Shown here in pieces: positions 8,980 to 23,436 of a stretch of DNA of 64,000 nucleotides. The position numbers and the translations under genes are program-made. The number at the start of each line of letters is the position of its first letter. Within the stretch, counting starts at the first letter, position 1. The notes beneath the pieces are model-generated. The model was not told where the DNA came from, did no database searches, and was given only the letters and a program-made list of their open reading frames with translations. The DNA comes from Jeotgalibaca arthritidis (GTDB lineage Bacteria; Bacillota; Bacilli; Lactobacillales; Aerococcaceae), in the NCBI RefSeq assembly GCF_011100465.1, contig NZ_CP049740.1:1418001-1482000 (forward strand), given 5' to 3'.

Positions 8980-10089
8980 ATGGCAAAAACACGATTACCA
9001 GGACAAAGAATTGGCATAATCGGTAGTGGGATGACTGCCTATTCTTTACTTCTAGAAGCAAAGCGAATGGGCTATCATTCTATCCTTTTAACAGATAAAC
9101 CTGACCAGCAGGTTGCTAAGTTGGCAGACCAAGTGATGGCAGGCAGCTTAATGGAAACGGAGAAATTGATTGACCTAGCCAATCAGTCTGATGTGTTAGT
9201 ATTTGAATCAGATCAAGTTGATACCGAACCATTAGCTAGTGTTAAAGGTTATTTACCTATGCCCCAATTATCAGACATGCTATCAATTACACAGGACCGT
9301 TTGATTGAAAAAGTATTTTTAGAATCCTTAAATATCAATGTGACGCCTTATGCAACGATTACTAGCTTAGAGGACTTGCAGGAAGCTGTAAAATCAATTG
9401 GCTTTCCTTGCGTTTTAAAAGCCATTCGGGTCGAAGCTAATCAAATACCGAATATGGTTTTATATAGTGAAGAAGACTTTTATCATGCTGAACGAATGCT
9501 AAAAACCGGAAGCTTGCTGTTAGAGTCTTGGGTTGCCTTTGATAAGGAGTTAACGATGACAGCAGCTGTGGATGCGGATGGTCAGGTTAGTTTATTTCCT
9601 TTAGTAGAAAAGGTTGTTGGCGATGGCAAGTTGCTGGCTGTACATGCGCCGGCTAGAGTATCGAATGATGTTAATCAGGCTGTTCAAATGATGGCACACG
9701 CTGTCGCAGGTGGGATGGCATTAGTTGGCTTAGTGACTATCGAATTGTTTATGACGCCTTCGGGAATGCTTTATGTCAAACGAGTAGGTGTTAATCCTCA
9801 AGAAGCCAACCATTTTCTAAGTGAAAGTTGTGCGTTTTCTCAATATGAAGCCTTAATTCGCTTAGTCTGCCATTTACCGCTGCCAGAATTAACACCACAA
9901 CGCGCTGTTACTATTCGCTATCTTTACCGCGAACAGTTGGATGTATTTAAAGAGCATTTTCCGCTTCATCCAGAGTGGAAGGTAACCTTTTATCCGAGTG
10001 ATAACGAAAAAGCCAACAAAGCAATCGGTTATGTGGTTGCTCAAGTAGACCATATTGAAGATTTCGACCGAAAATGGGAATGGGAGTAA
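8980..10089 (+). CDS. PurK-like ATP-grasp protein, divergent
   Basis: A 369-residue protein with the layout of N5-carboxyaminoimidazole ribonucleotide synthetase (PurK): an N-terminal Rossmann-like part (IGIIGSGMTAYSLLLEAKRMGY), the central ATP-grasp fold (SIGFPCVLKA about 135; a lid with EKVVGDGKLLAVHAPARVS) and a C-terminal tail. The C-terminal PurK signature with Glu and Asn metal/nucleotide ligands (N-E-APRPHNSGH in true PurK) reads VKRVGVNPQEANHF here, so key ligands are altered. It is not beside purine genes but between wall hydrolases and pcrA. It is therefore probably a paralogue with another ligase activity or a lost one. The substrate is unknown. Confidence 0.7.
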   Translation: MAKTRLPGQRIGIIGSGMTAYSLLLEAKRMGYHSILLTDKPDQQVAKLADQVMAGSLMETEKLIDLANQSDVLVFESDQVDTEPLASVKGYLPMPQLSDMLSITQDRLIEKVFLESLNINVTPYATITSLEDLQEAVKSIGFPCVLKAIRVEANQIPNMVLYSEEDFYHAERMLKTGSLLLESWVAFDKELTMTAAVDADGQVSLFPLVEKVVGDGKLLAVHAPARVSNDVNQAVQMMAHAVAGGMALVGLVTIELFMTPSGMLYVKRVGVNPQEANHFLSESCAFSQYEALIRLVCHLPLPELTPQRAVTIRYLYREQLDVFKEHFPLHPEWKVTFYPSDNEKANKAIGYVVAQVDHIEDFDRKWEWE

Positions 10090-10125
10090 ACTTTACAAAT
10101 ACTTTACATTCTTTTAACGGTTAAT

Positions 10126-10223
10126 CAATGAAGGTGGGGTATATTAAATGTACCCAAACCCTTCATTGGTTTCCCACAATAACCATGAATGGCTCCAGCT
10201 AGTTTCTAGCTGGAGTTTTTTTT
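10126..10223 (+). terminator. Imperfect hairpin followed by a Rho-independent terminator
   Basis: CAATGAAGG (10126-10134) can pair with the CCTTCATTG ending at 10168, an imperfect outer stem with a TATTAAATG loop. The next hairpin, CTCCAGCTAG (10193-10202) / CTAGCTGGAG (10206-10215), is perfect and followed by eight T. The second is the real terminator of the upstream genes; the first may be a 3' structure. Confidence 0.8.
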
Positions 10224-10361
10224 GTTTTTAGGCCCACTATTGCCCTTTAAAGCTTAATAAAAATTTAGTCGTTTCGTTGCCCATAAAGTTGTAAAATGAT
10301 AGACTAAAGCATGATGCATACAACTAGAAAAAAGCTTGTATCAACAGAAAGGATGGCCGTC

Positions 10362-15854
<5,493 letters not shown>

Positions 15855-15948
15855 AAAAGTGAACATTAAAGAGGAAGAGGGCTACTTTTGTGCTAGAATA
15901 GAGCAGAGTAGCAATCATAAGAATTGATGAACGAAAGAGGGGAAAACA

Positions 15949-16254
15949 ATGGCAATTACTGAAGAAGAAGTACGCCATGTAGCGAAATTATCAAAGTTAG
16001 AATTTCGTAGTGATGAGATTGAAGCCTTCACTAAAGGACTAAGTGATATTATTGATATGGTTGAACAATTAGATGAAGTTGATACAACTGATATTCCTGT
16101 CACAACGCATGGTTTTGAATTGAAGAACGTATTGCGTAAAGATATTGCTGAAAAAGGTACCGATCGTGACCTATTATTTAAAAATGTAAAAACCGCAGAA
16201 GATGGCATGATTCAAGTACCAGCTATGATTGACGGTGAGGAGGAAGGCGCATGA
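15949..16254 (+). CDS. gatC: Asp-tRNA(Asn)/Glu-tRNA(Gln) amidotransferase subunit C
   Basis: A 101-residue Gat[18 protein letters not shown] is the family N-terminus, and the later segment [18 protein letters not shown] is the part that wraps GatA. SD AGAGGGG is present. An extended -10 promoter, TGC-TAGAAT (15891-15899), lies upstream, so the gatCAB operon has its own promoter. The gene overlaps gatA by four bases. The complex converts misacylated Glu-tRNA(Gln) to Gln-tRNA(Gln), which implies that glutaminyl-tRNA synthetase may be absent. Confidence 0.96.
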   Translation: MAITEEEVRHVAKLSKLEFRSDEIEAFTKGLSDIIDMVEQLDEVDTTDIPVTTHGFELKNVLRKDIAEKGTDRDLLFKNVKTAEDGMIQVPAMIDGEEEGA

Positions 16255-17708
16255 GTATCTTCGATCAAACAATTAGCAGCCTACATGAAGGACTAGTTAA
16301 CAAAGAATATACGTCAGTTGAATTAACAAAAGCAGCGTTTAAACGCATTGCTGAAACTGATCCTAAAGTGGATGCATTCCTTGCTTTAAATGAAGAGGAA
16401 GCATTAAAACAAGCAGTAGCAGCTGATGAAAAAGGCTATACAGCAGAAAATATTTTAAACGGAATTCCCTTGGCGATTAAAGATAACATCGTGACTGATG
16501 GCTTAACAACAACAGCAGCAAGTCGTATGTTAGAGGACTTTGTTCCGATTTATGACGCAAACGTTGTGTCTCAATTGAAAGCAGCAGGAGCTGTTAACGT
16601 TGGTAAATTGAACATGGATGAATTCGCAATGGGCGGATCAACCGAAACATCTTACTTTAAAAAGACTAAAAACCCATGGGATCTAACAAAAGTTCCTGGT
16701 GGTTCTTCAGGTGGATCAGCTGCAGCTGTTGCATCAGGAGAAGTATTAGCATCTCTTGGAACGGATACAGGTGGATCAATCCGCCAACCAGCAGCCTTCA
16801 ATGGTCTTGTTGGGATGAAACCAACTTATGGTCGTGTATCACGCTATGGTTTGATTGCTTTTGCATCAAGTTTAGACCAAATTGGACCATTGACTCGTAA
16901 TGTCACTGATAATGCGATTATGCTTGAAGCAATTAGTGGTTATGACAAACGAGATTCAACAAGTGTTAAACTAGAGGTTCCAAAATTCAGCGCTAACTTA
17001 AATGGTAAAGTAGCGGGTATGAAGATTGCTCTACCAAAAGAATACTTCCAAAATGGTGTATCTGAAGAGATTCAAGAAGCCGTTAAAAAAGCTGCTCGCC
17101 AATATGAAGAAATGGGCGCAATCGTTGAAGAAGTGTCACTTCCGACACTATCATACGGTATTCCTGCTTACTACATTATTGCGTCTTCAGAAGCATCATC
17201 AAACTTGCAACGTTTTGACGGTGTTCGTTATGGTTACCGTTCTGAAAACTCAAGTACGCTTGAAGATATGTATGTTAACAGCCGTTCAGAAGGCTTTGGT
17301 ATGGAAGTAAAACGTCGTATCATGCTAGGAACATTCTCATTGAGTGCTGGTTTCTATGATGCTCACTTTAAGAAAGCAGGACAAATTCGTACCTTAATTA
17401 AACGCGACTTTGCTCGTATTTTTGAAGGTTATGACTTTATCCTAGGACCAACCACAACAAAAACAGCTTACGGCTTGGGAGAGAAATTCGAAAAAGACCC
17501 AGTTGAAATGTATATGTCAGATTTATTGACTGTTACTGTTAACTTGGCTGGTGTTCCGGCGATTTCCGTACCGGGTGGTTTTGCAGAAAATGGCATGCCG
17601 ATTGGTATTCAATTGATTGGGAACTATTTTGAAGAAGAAAAATTATACCAAGCTGCATTTGCACTAGAACAAGCAAATGACTACCATACAAAACACCCAA
17701 ACCTGTAG
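16251..17708 (+). CDS. gatA: Amidotransferase subunit A (glutaminase)
   Basis: A 485-residue amidase-signature enzyme that releases ammonia from glutamine for GatB. The Ser-cisSer-Lys triad is present: Lys77 in PLAIKDN, Ser152 in PGGSSGGS, Ser176 in TDTGGS. Length is normal. It starts in a four-base overlap (ATGA) with gatC, after GAGGAGG. Confidence 0.97.
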   Translation: MSIFDQTISSLHEGLVNKEYTSVELTKAAFKRIAETDPKVDAFLALNEEEALKQAVAADEKGYTAENILNGIPLAIKDNIVTDGLTTTAASRMLEDFVPIYDANVVSQLKAAGAVNVGKLNMDEFAMGGSTETSYFKKTKNPWDLTKVPGGSSGGSAAAVASGEVLASLGTDTGGSIRQPAAFNGLVGMKPTYGRVSRYGLIAFASSLDQIGPLTRNVTDNAIMLEAISGYDKRDSTSVKLEVPKFSANLNGKVAGMKIALPKEYFQNGVSEEIQEAVKKAARQYEEMGAIVEEVSLPTLSYGIPAYYIIASSEASSNLQRFDGVRYGYRSENSSTLEDMYVNSRSEGFGMEVKRRIMLGTFSLSAGFYDAHFKKAGQIRTLIKRDFARIFEGYDFILGPTTTKTAYGLGEKFEKDPVEMYMSDLLTVTVNLAGVPAISVPGGFAENGMPIGIQLIGNYFEEEKLYQAAFALEQANDYHTKHPNL

Positions 17709-17720
17709 GAGGAAACTGAG

Positions 17721-19151
17721 ATGAATTATGAAACAGTCATTGGACTTGAAGTCCATGTGGAATTAAAAACTGAATCAAAAATGTTCTCCCCATCTCCAGC
17801 ACATTTTGGGGCAGAACCAAATACAAATACAAACGTTATTGACTGGGGTTACCCAGGGGTCTTGCCAGTTATTAATGAAGGTGCCATTGGTTACGGAATG
17901 AAAGCTTCTTTAGCTTTGAACTGTGACATTAACCTAAATAACTACTTTGACCGTAAAAACTATTTCTATGCAGATAATCCAAAAGCTTACCAAATTACTC
18001 AAATGGATACACCAATCGGTTACGACGGCTGGGTTGAAATTGAAGTAGATGGTAAGAAAAAGAAAATCCGTATTAACCGCGTGCATTTAGAAGAAGATGC
18101 TGGTAAAAATACCCATGGATCAGATGGTTATTCTTATGTGGACTTGAACCGCCAAGGAACACCTTTGATTGAGATTGTTACTGAAGCAGATATTCGCTCA
18201 CCAGAAGAAGCTTACGCTTTCTTGGAAGCATTGCGCGAAATTATTATGTACACAGGCGTTTCTGATGTGAAGATGGAAGAAGGATCAATGCGTTGTGACG
18301 CTAATATCTCTCTTCGTCCATATGGTCAAGAAGAGTTCGGAACAAAAGCTGAATTAAAGAACCTAAACTCATTTAACTTTGTTCGCCGTGGTTTGATTTA
18401 CGAAGAAAAACGTCAAGCTAAAGTATTGAATGCAGGTGGCGTGATTCAACAAGAAACACGTCGTTTTGACGAAACAACAGGTGAAACATTATTAATGCGT
18501 GTTAAGGAAGGTTCAAGTGACTACCGTTACTTCCCAGAGCCAGACCTACCAGCTTTAGAAATTTCACAAGAATGGCTTGAAGAAGTTCGTGCAGAATTAC
18601 CAATTATGCCGAAAGAACGTCGTCAAGTTTACATCAATCAATACGACTTACCTGAATACGATGCAATGGTATTGACCCTTTCAAAAGAAATGTCAGATTT
18701 CTTTGAAGGAACAATTGCTGCAGGCGCAGATCCAAAACAAGCATCGAACTGGTTGATGGGTGAAGTTTCTGCTTACCTAAACAGTGAGAAACTAGAACTA
18801 CACGACACTAAGTTAACACCAGCTAACTTAGCAGGAATGATTCAATTAATTGCTGACGGTACAATCAGCTCGAAAATTGCGAAAAAAGTATTCCGTTTGT
18901 TGGCAACTAAAGGCGGCGATGCTAAGGAAGTCGTTGAGAAAGAAGGATTGATTCAATTATCCGATCCATCACAACTTCTACCAATTATCAATGCTGTCTT
19001 AGATGGTAACCAACAATCAATCGAAGACTTTAAAGCAGGGAAAGACCGTGCAAAAGGCTTCCTTGTTGGTCAAATTATGAAACAAACAAAAGGTCAAGCA
19101 AACCCAGGTATGGTAAACAAATTACTAGCTGAAGAACTTGGCAAACGTTAA
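17721..19151 (+). CDS. gatB: Amidotransferase subunit B
   Basis: A 476-residue GatB. The N-terminal catalytic kinase/transamidase domain begins with the hallmark [13 protein letters not shown] and contains [13 protein letters not shown] and [14 protein letters not shown]. The C-terminal YqeY-like tRNA-binding domain ends with [16 protein letters not shown]. It phosphorylates the misacylated tRNA side chain and transfers ammonia from GatA. AGGAGG lies before ATG 17721. Confidence 0.97.
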   Translation: MNYETVIGLEVHVELKTESKMFSPSPAHFGAEPNTNTNVIDWGYPGVLPVINEGAIGYGMKASLALNCDINLNNYFDRKNYFYADNPKAYQITQMDTPIGYDGWVEIEVDGKKKKIRINRVHLEEDAGKNTHGSDGYSYVDLNRQGTPLIEIVTEADIRSPEEAYAFLEALREIIMYTGVSDVKMEEGSMRCDANISLRPYGQEEFGTKAELKNLNSFNFVRRGLIYEEKRQAKVLNAGGVIQQETRRFDETTGETLLMRVKEGSSDYRYFPEPDLPALEISQEWLEEVRAELPIMPKERRQVYINQYDLPEYDAMVLTLSKEMSDFFEGTIAAGADPKQASNWLMGEVSAYLNSEKLELHDTKLTPANLAGMIQLIADGTISSKIAKKVFRLLATKGGDAKEVVEKEGLIQLSDPSQLLPIINAVLDGNQQSIEDFKAGKDRAKGFLVGQIMKQTKGQANPGMVNKLLAEELGKR

Positions 19152-19200
19152 TAGTAGATAAGGATGGTCGATACAGCTTTAAAAAAGCTCTACCACATAA

Positions 19201-19234
19201 AAAAGGATTGAGCCTCAGACTCAATCCTTTTTTT
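19201..19234. terminator. Bidirectional terminator between gatB and malR
   Basis: GGATTGAG / CTCAATCC stem extended by AAAA / TTTT on either side. It is suited to stop both gatB (+) and malR (-), which converge here. It overlaps the last codons of malR. Confidence 0.85.
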
Positions 19235-20249
19235 CATTAATATCTAGAACGGTTTCGCGCTCCACCAATTGATGGGGTACGACAACTCTCAGGCCTGCTG
19301 AAGGCTGATCAGGTTCTTTTAATTGCTTAATTAAGGCCTGGATGCCGTGGCGACCCAAGTCTGGTATGGCAACATCGACACTTGTTAAATAAGGGTGCGT
19401 CAATGTTGCGAAAATAGAATTGTTAAAACTAATGAGTGACAAATCATCAGGTACTTTGTAATGATGTAATTCAGCTAGTTGAATGATACGAAGGGCAAAG
19501 ATATCATCAATCACAACAACTGCCGTTGCTTTCGTTTCTTTTAAATGATCGCCGAAGTGCATGTAATCTTCAGGACCTAACAAGGTAACTGCTGGGAAAA
19601 CGTCAAGTCCAGCCAGCATTAATGCTTTTTGATAACCAAAGTAACGTTCGAAATACAAGATTTCCTCGGTTGTATTACTAATAAATAAAATACGCTTGTG
19701 ACCATTTCTAATTAAATAATCGGTTGCGTGCTTTCCGAGTAGTTGGTTGTCATTATCGACGTAAGAAATCTTCTCTTCATGTCTGTAAGGTTGGCCGACT
19801 AACGTAAAGCGAATCTTATGTTTCGTTAAGTAATCAACGATAGGATCAGACCGATCTGAATAAAGAAGGATGAAGCCATCGACTTGCCGTTGCAAATGCA
19901 TCTGTTTAACATTTAAAAGTAAATGATCAAAGTCGCGTGCAGAAGCGATGGCCGTTGCCATCCCATGTTTATGGGCTTCTTCGTTAATGGCTTCGATAAT
20001 CTCCAAATAAAAGGGATTTCCTAGCCGTTCTTTTGAATCGAAGGGAGGAAGAATAACGCCGATTGCATTTGCAGAACCTTTACCTAAGTTTTGGGCGGTT
20101 TTGTTTGGTACATAACCCATTTCTTCCATCACTTTGCGAACTTTTTTCTTAGTAGCAGGTGAAATGCTGTGGTGATCGTTAATGACCCGAGAAACAGTCG
20201 ATGTCGCAACACCGGCACGTTTCGCCACATCTTTTACAGTAATCGTCAT
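19221..20249 (-). CDS. malR: LacI-family maltose regulator MalR
   Basis: A 342-residue LacI/GalR repressor. The N-terminal HTH (residues 2-25, TVKDVAKRAGVATSTVSRVIN) and hinge helix are followed by a periplasmic-binding-like sensor domain. Strong AAGGAGGA precedes ATG at 20249. It is the last gene of the minus-strand mapA-pgmB-malR operon facing malT, the same arrangement as the enterococcal maltose locus. Its likely operators are the GCAA-CG-TTGC palindromes at 23270-23285 and 23391-23406. The ligand, maltose or a derivative, is inferred from context. Confidence 0.88.
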   Translation of the reverse strand: MTITVKDVAKRAGVATSTVSRVINDHHSISPATKKKVRKVMEEMGYVPNKTAQNLGKGSANAIGVILPPFDSKERLGNPFYLEIIEAINEEAHKHGMATAIASARDFDHLLLNVKQMHLQRQVDGFILLYSDRSDPIVDYLTKHKIRFTLVGQPYRHEEKISYVDNDNQLLGKHATDYLIRNGHKRILFISNTTEEILYFERYFGYQKALMLAGLDVFPAVTLLGPEDYMHFGDHLKETKATAVVVIDDIFALRIIQLAELHHYKVPDDLSLISFNNSIFATLTHPYLTSVDVAIPDLGRHGIQALIKQLKEPDQPSAGLRVVVPHQLVERETVLDINEKKD

Positions 20250-20289
20250 GATTATCCTCCTTCTTTATTTTATCTATTATACTACTATT

Positions 20290-20958
20290 TTAGGCGTTTG
20301 TCTGCTGCCATTCTGAAACCAAATAATCATAAGACAATAGACTTGTATCAGAAACAAGGGGGATATCCTTACCCAAATCTTCTGCTGTCCCAACACCGAT
20401 TGGAAGAGCGCCTGCTGCATGAATCGCTTGAATACCAGCTTTAGCATCTTCAATTCCTATACAATGTTGGATAGGAACCCCAATTAATTCTGACGCTAGT
20501 AAAAATAAATCAGGAGCGGGCTTTCCTTCTTTAACAGCAGCTGGATCAGCAATGGCATCAAAGTACTCAGTTAGTCCCATACGCTCGAGTAAGAAAGGAC
20601 CATTTTTGCTAGCAGATGCTAGGGCGATTTTAATGTTTTTGTCTTTTAGTTCTTTTAAAAGATTTAGAATACCTGGATAAATATCGTTAGCTGAAAAAGC
20701 TTGAATGGAGTCAACGTAAAAATCATTCTTTTCTTTTGCGAAGGCTTGAAACTCTGCATCGCTATAGCGTCCAGTTTGTCCGCCATGCTCAAGAATCAAT
20801 TGTAATGAATCCTCACGACTGACTCCTTTTAGTTTTTCATTGAAACGGCGATCAATATCAATACCTAGTTTGTTAGCTAAACCTTTCCAAGCTTGGTAGT
20901 GGTACTCAGCGGTATCTGTAATGACACCATCTAAATCGAATAATACGGCTTCAAACAT
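20290..20958 (-). CDS. pgmB: Beta-phosphoglucomutase
   Basis: A 222-residue HAD-superfamily enzyme. The catalytic DxD is Asp8/Asp10 in [11 protein letters not shown], the cap domain has the specificity loop [11 protein letters not shown], and the SASKNGP and [11 protein letters not shown] motifs follow. It converts the beta-glucose-1-phosphate made by MapA to glucose-6-phosphate. It lies three bases downstream of mapA in the same operon. Confidence 0.96.
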   Translation of the reverse strand: MFEAVLFDLDGVITDTAEYHYQAWKGLANKLGIDIDRRFNEKLKGVSREDSLQLILEHGGQTGRYSDAEFQAFAKEKNDFYVDSIQAFSANDIYPGILNLLKELKDKNIKIALASASKNGPFLLERMGLTEYFDAIADPAAVKEGKPAPDLFLLASELIGVPIQHCIGIEDAKAGIQAIHAAGALPIGVGTAEDLGKDIPLVSDTSLLSYDYLVSEWQQTNA

Positions 20959-20961
20959 CTG

Positions 20962-23223
20962 TTATTTCCCCCTTGTTTCAACTTCAAGTCGATCTGTTAA
21001 TGTAACAGCTTCACCATACAAATGAAGTGCTAGTGCTTCACCTTCTAGTAAGTCGATTGATACGGTTTCTTTGTTAGCTGTAATTAATAATAAGCGGCCA
21101 CGATAGTTGATATGGAAGGCATAACTATTCCATGAAGCGGGCACAAACGGTGCAAAAGATAGGGTTTCGTTCCAAGTCTTCATTTGAGCAAAGCCTTGAA
21201 CAATCGCCAACCAACTTCCTGTCATGGATGTAATATGAAGGCCATCTTCTGTATCATTGTTGTAGTTATCTAAGTCAAGTCGAGCTGTACGTTGATACAT
21301 CTCAACAGCTTTTTCTTCCATCCCTAATTCAGCAGCTAAAATAGCGTGAATAGAAGGGGAAAGTGACGACTCGTGAACGGTCATTGGCTCGTAGAATGCA
21401 AAGTTTTTACGAATTTCTTCTTCAGTATACTGATTGCCGAAGTAATAAATACCTTGCAAGACGTCCGCTTGTTTAATGAAGCAAGATCGTAAAATGCGAT
21501 CCCATGACCAATTTTGGTTTAATGGTAGATGCTTAGGATCAACCTCAGAAACTGCCATTAAATCTTTGTCCATGAATGTATCATGTTGGATAAAGACACC
21601 TGTCTCAGGGTCAATAGGATAGTACATGTTGTCTACGATGTCTTGCCAAGTCGCTAGTTCGTCGGCAGAAATCGTAATCGTTGCAGTGTCTTGATACTTT
21701 TTATAATTTTCGATGGTGTAACGTAGCACCCAAGCTGCGATTGTATTCGTGAACCAGTTGTTATTAACGTTATTTTCGTATTCGTTTGGTCCTGTTACGC
21801 CATGAAACATGTATTTGCCTGTTTGTTTAGAGAAGTGAACGCGGTCTGCCCAGAAACGTGAAATTTCGAGAAGGATTTCAAGCCCTTCTTTTTTCAAGTA
21901 GCTGTCGTCGCCAGTGTAGTTAGTATAGTTGTAAATAGCGTAAGGAATAGCACCGTTACGATGGATTTCCATAAAAGTAATTTCCCATTCGTTATGGCAT
22001 TCAACGCCAGTGAATGTCACCATTGGATACAAAGCGCCAGCTAAACCTTGTTGACGAGCATTATGAATAGCGCCATCTAGCTGGTTGTAGCGGTACTTCA
22101 ATAGATTTTTCGTTACACTTGAATCAGCTAAAGCTAAGTAAAGTGGTACGGCATAAGCTTCTGTATCCCAATAAGTTGCACCACCATATTTTTCACCTGT
22201 AAAGCCTTTTGGTCCAATGTTTAAACGCTCATCTTCACCGTAGTAAGTTGAAAACAGCTGGAAGAGGTTGAAACGAATCCCTTGTTGGGCTGCAACATCA
22301 CCATCAATAACCACATCTGCTAACTTCCAACGCTCTAACCAGGCAGCAGCATGGGCAGCTTTTAATTCTTCGTAAGTTTCTGTTAGGTCAGTTAATAGAC
22401 CCGTTGCAACAGCTACTTGCTGGTTTTCTTCAATGTCTCGGCTAGTAACAATAGCGACGAATTTATCTAATTGAATGGTTGTTCCTTCTGCTAATTCAAA
22501 ATCAAAGGATTCTTCAGCTAAAAGACTAGACTGTGCTGGTTCAGATGTAACAGTTGTACGGTTTTGCATAGCTGCTGTTACGGTGAATTGGTCCACCCCG
22601 AATGGATTAGGGATGGTACGCATGGTTAGGTGAGACGGTTGTGTCTCGATTTCTTCCCAGAACATTTCGCCATAGTTGCTATCTTCATTTTGAACGTTAC
22701 CGTTCAGTTTTGATACGACATTTAATGAGCCGTTCCCTGATAAGGTTTCAACGGTTAGTCGAAATGCGCCGATTTCTTTTTTCGTCAAACTCAAGAACCG
22801 TTCAAAATTAAAGCGAACAGTAACATCATTAATAGTTAGAGTAAAATGGCGAGTGAGAACACCAGTCTTCATATCTAATTCCAAATAAAATTCTTCTGGA
22901 TCCATAGTTGCTAAATCAACTGCTTGATCATTGACATACAAGTCAATGGACGCAAAGTCAACCGCGTTAATCACTTTACCAAAATATTCAGGGTAGCCAT
23001 TTTTCCACCAACCAACACGTGTTTTGTCGGGGTACCAGACACCAGCAAGGTAAGTCCCTTTATGGTGGTCACCAGAATAAGATTCTTCAAAATTTCCACG
23101 CATCCCCATATAACCGTTACCAATACTTGTTAATGATTCTTGCAAGCGTAAATTTTCCCGGTCGAGTGTATTTGTATATACCTTCCATGGGTCAACATTG
23201 AAGAGACGTTGTACGTTATTCAT
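20962..23223 (-). CDS. mapA: Maltose phosphorylase (GH65)
   Basis: A 753-residue GH65 enzyme that phosphorolyses intracellular maltose to glucose and beta-glucose-1-phosphate. The N-terminus has [19 protein letters not shown] and the (alpha/alpha)6 barrel includes [14 protein letters not shown]-like and the catalytic Glu in CHNEWEIT. The C-terminal blocks [15 protein letters not shown] and [10 protein letters not shown] are also typical. Length matches known maltose phosphorylases (about 750). Trehalose or kojibiose phosphorylase is a less likely alternative, given pgmB, malT and mapP as neighbours. AGGAGG precedes ATG at 23223. Confidence 0.92.
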   Translation of the reverse strand: MNNVQRLFNVDPWKVYTNTLDRENLRLQESLTSIGNGYMGMRGNFEESYSGDHHKGTYLAGVWYPDKTRVGWWKNGYPEYFGKVINAVDFASIDLYVNDQAVDLATMDPEEFYLELDMKTGVLTRHFTLTINDVTVRFNFERFLSLTKKEIGAFRLTVETLSGNGSLNVVSKLNGNVQNEDSNYGEMFWEEIETQPSHLTMRTIPNPFGVDQFTVTAAMQNRTTVTSEPAQSSLLAEESFDFELAEGTTIQLDKFVAIVTSRDIEENQQVAVATGLLTDLTETYEELKAAHAAAWLERWKLADVVIDGDVAAQQGIRFNLFQLFSTYYGEDERLNIGPKGFTGEKYGGATYWDTEAYAVPLYLALADSSVTKNLLKYRYNQLDGAIHNARQQGLAGALYPMVTFTGVECHNEWEITFMEIHRNGAIPYAIYNYTNYTGDDSYLKKEGLEILLEISRFWADRVHFSKQTGKYMFHGVTGPNEYENNVNNNWFTNTIAAWVLRYTIENYKKYQDTATITISADELATWQDIVDNMYYPIDPETGVFIQHDTFMDKDLMAVSEVDPKHLPLNQNWSWDRILRSCFIKQADVLQGIYYFGNQYTEEEIRKNFAFYEPMTVHESSLSPSIHAILAAELGMEEKAVEMYQRTARLDLDNYNNDTEDGLHITSMTGSWLAIVQGFAQMKTWNETLSFAPFVPASWNSYAFHINYRGRLLLITANKETVSIDLLEGEALALHLYGEAVTLTDRLEVETRGK

Positions 23224-23262
23224 TCATAATTCCTCCTAATAAATTAATAAATACTTGCCTTA

Positions 23263-23291
23263 ATAATAGACGCAACCGGTTGCGTAGTCAA
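23263..23291 (-). promoter_or_regulatory. mapA promoter with MalR operator filling the spacer
   Basis: On the minus strand TTGACT (-35, 23291-23286) and TATTAT (-10, 23268-23263) are separated by exactly 17 bases. The 16-bp perfect palindrome ACGCAACCGGTTGCGT (23270-23285) occupies that spacer. A repressor bound here would directly exclude RNA polymerase. The palindrome is a LacI-family operator and also resembles a cre site, so CcpA binding cannot be excluded. Confidence 0.85.
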
Positions 23292-23353
23292 GAGGTTCAT
23301 TGAATTATTAATTTTATTAAATAAATATTGTGTTTTAAACTTGGTATTAAGGG

Positions 23354-23406
23354 TTTACAAATTGTTTGAGAGATACTATAATATATTTTAACGAAACCGT
23401 TTGCGT
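23354..23406 (+). promoter_or_regulatory. malT promoter with downstream operator
   Basis: TTTACA (23354-23359), 17 bases, TATAAT (23377-23382). The near-palindrome ACGAAACCGTTTGCGT (23391-23406) starts at about +1 and matches the operator in the divergent mapA promoter at most positions. Binding here would block initiation or early elongation. Having a second, imperfect site suggests graded repression of malT versus mapA. Confidence 0.85.
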
Positions 23407-23436
23407 TATGCATCGGAAAGTTGAGGAGGAAATAGT

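Noticed and set aside
8980-10089. Straight call as purK
   Set aside because: The conserved C-terminal ligand motif differs and the gene lies outside any purine context.
23019-23201. Plus-strand frames inside mapA and other long antisense frames (for example 14110-14499, 42590-42955, 59450-59848)
   Set aside because: They are shadows of well-supported genes on the other strand, without SD or family resemblance.
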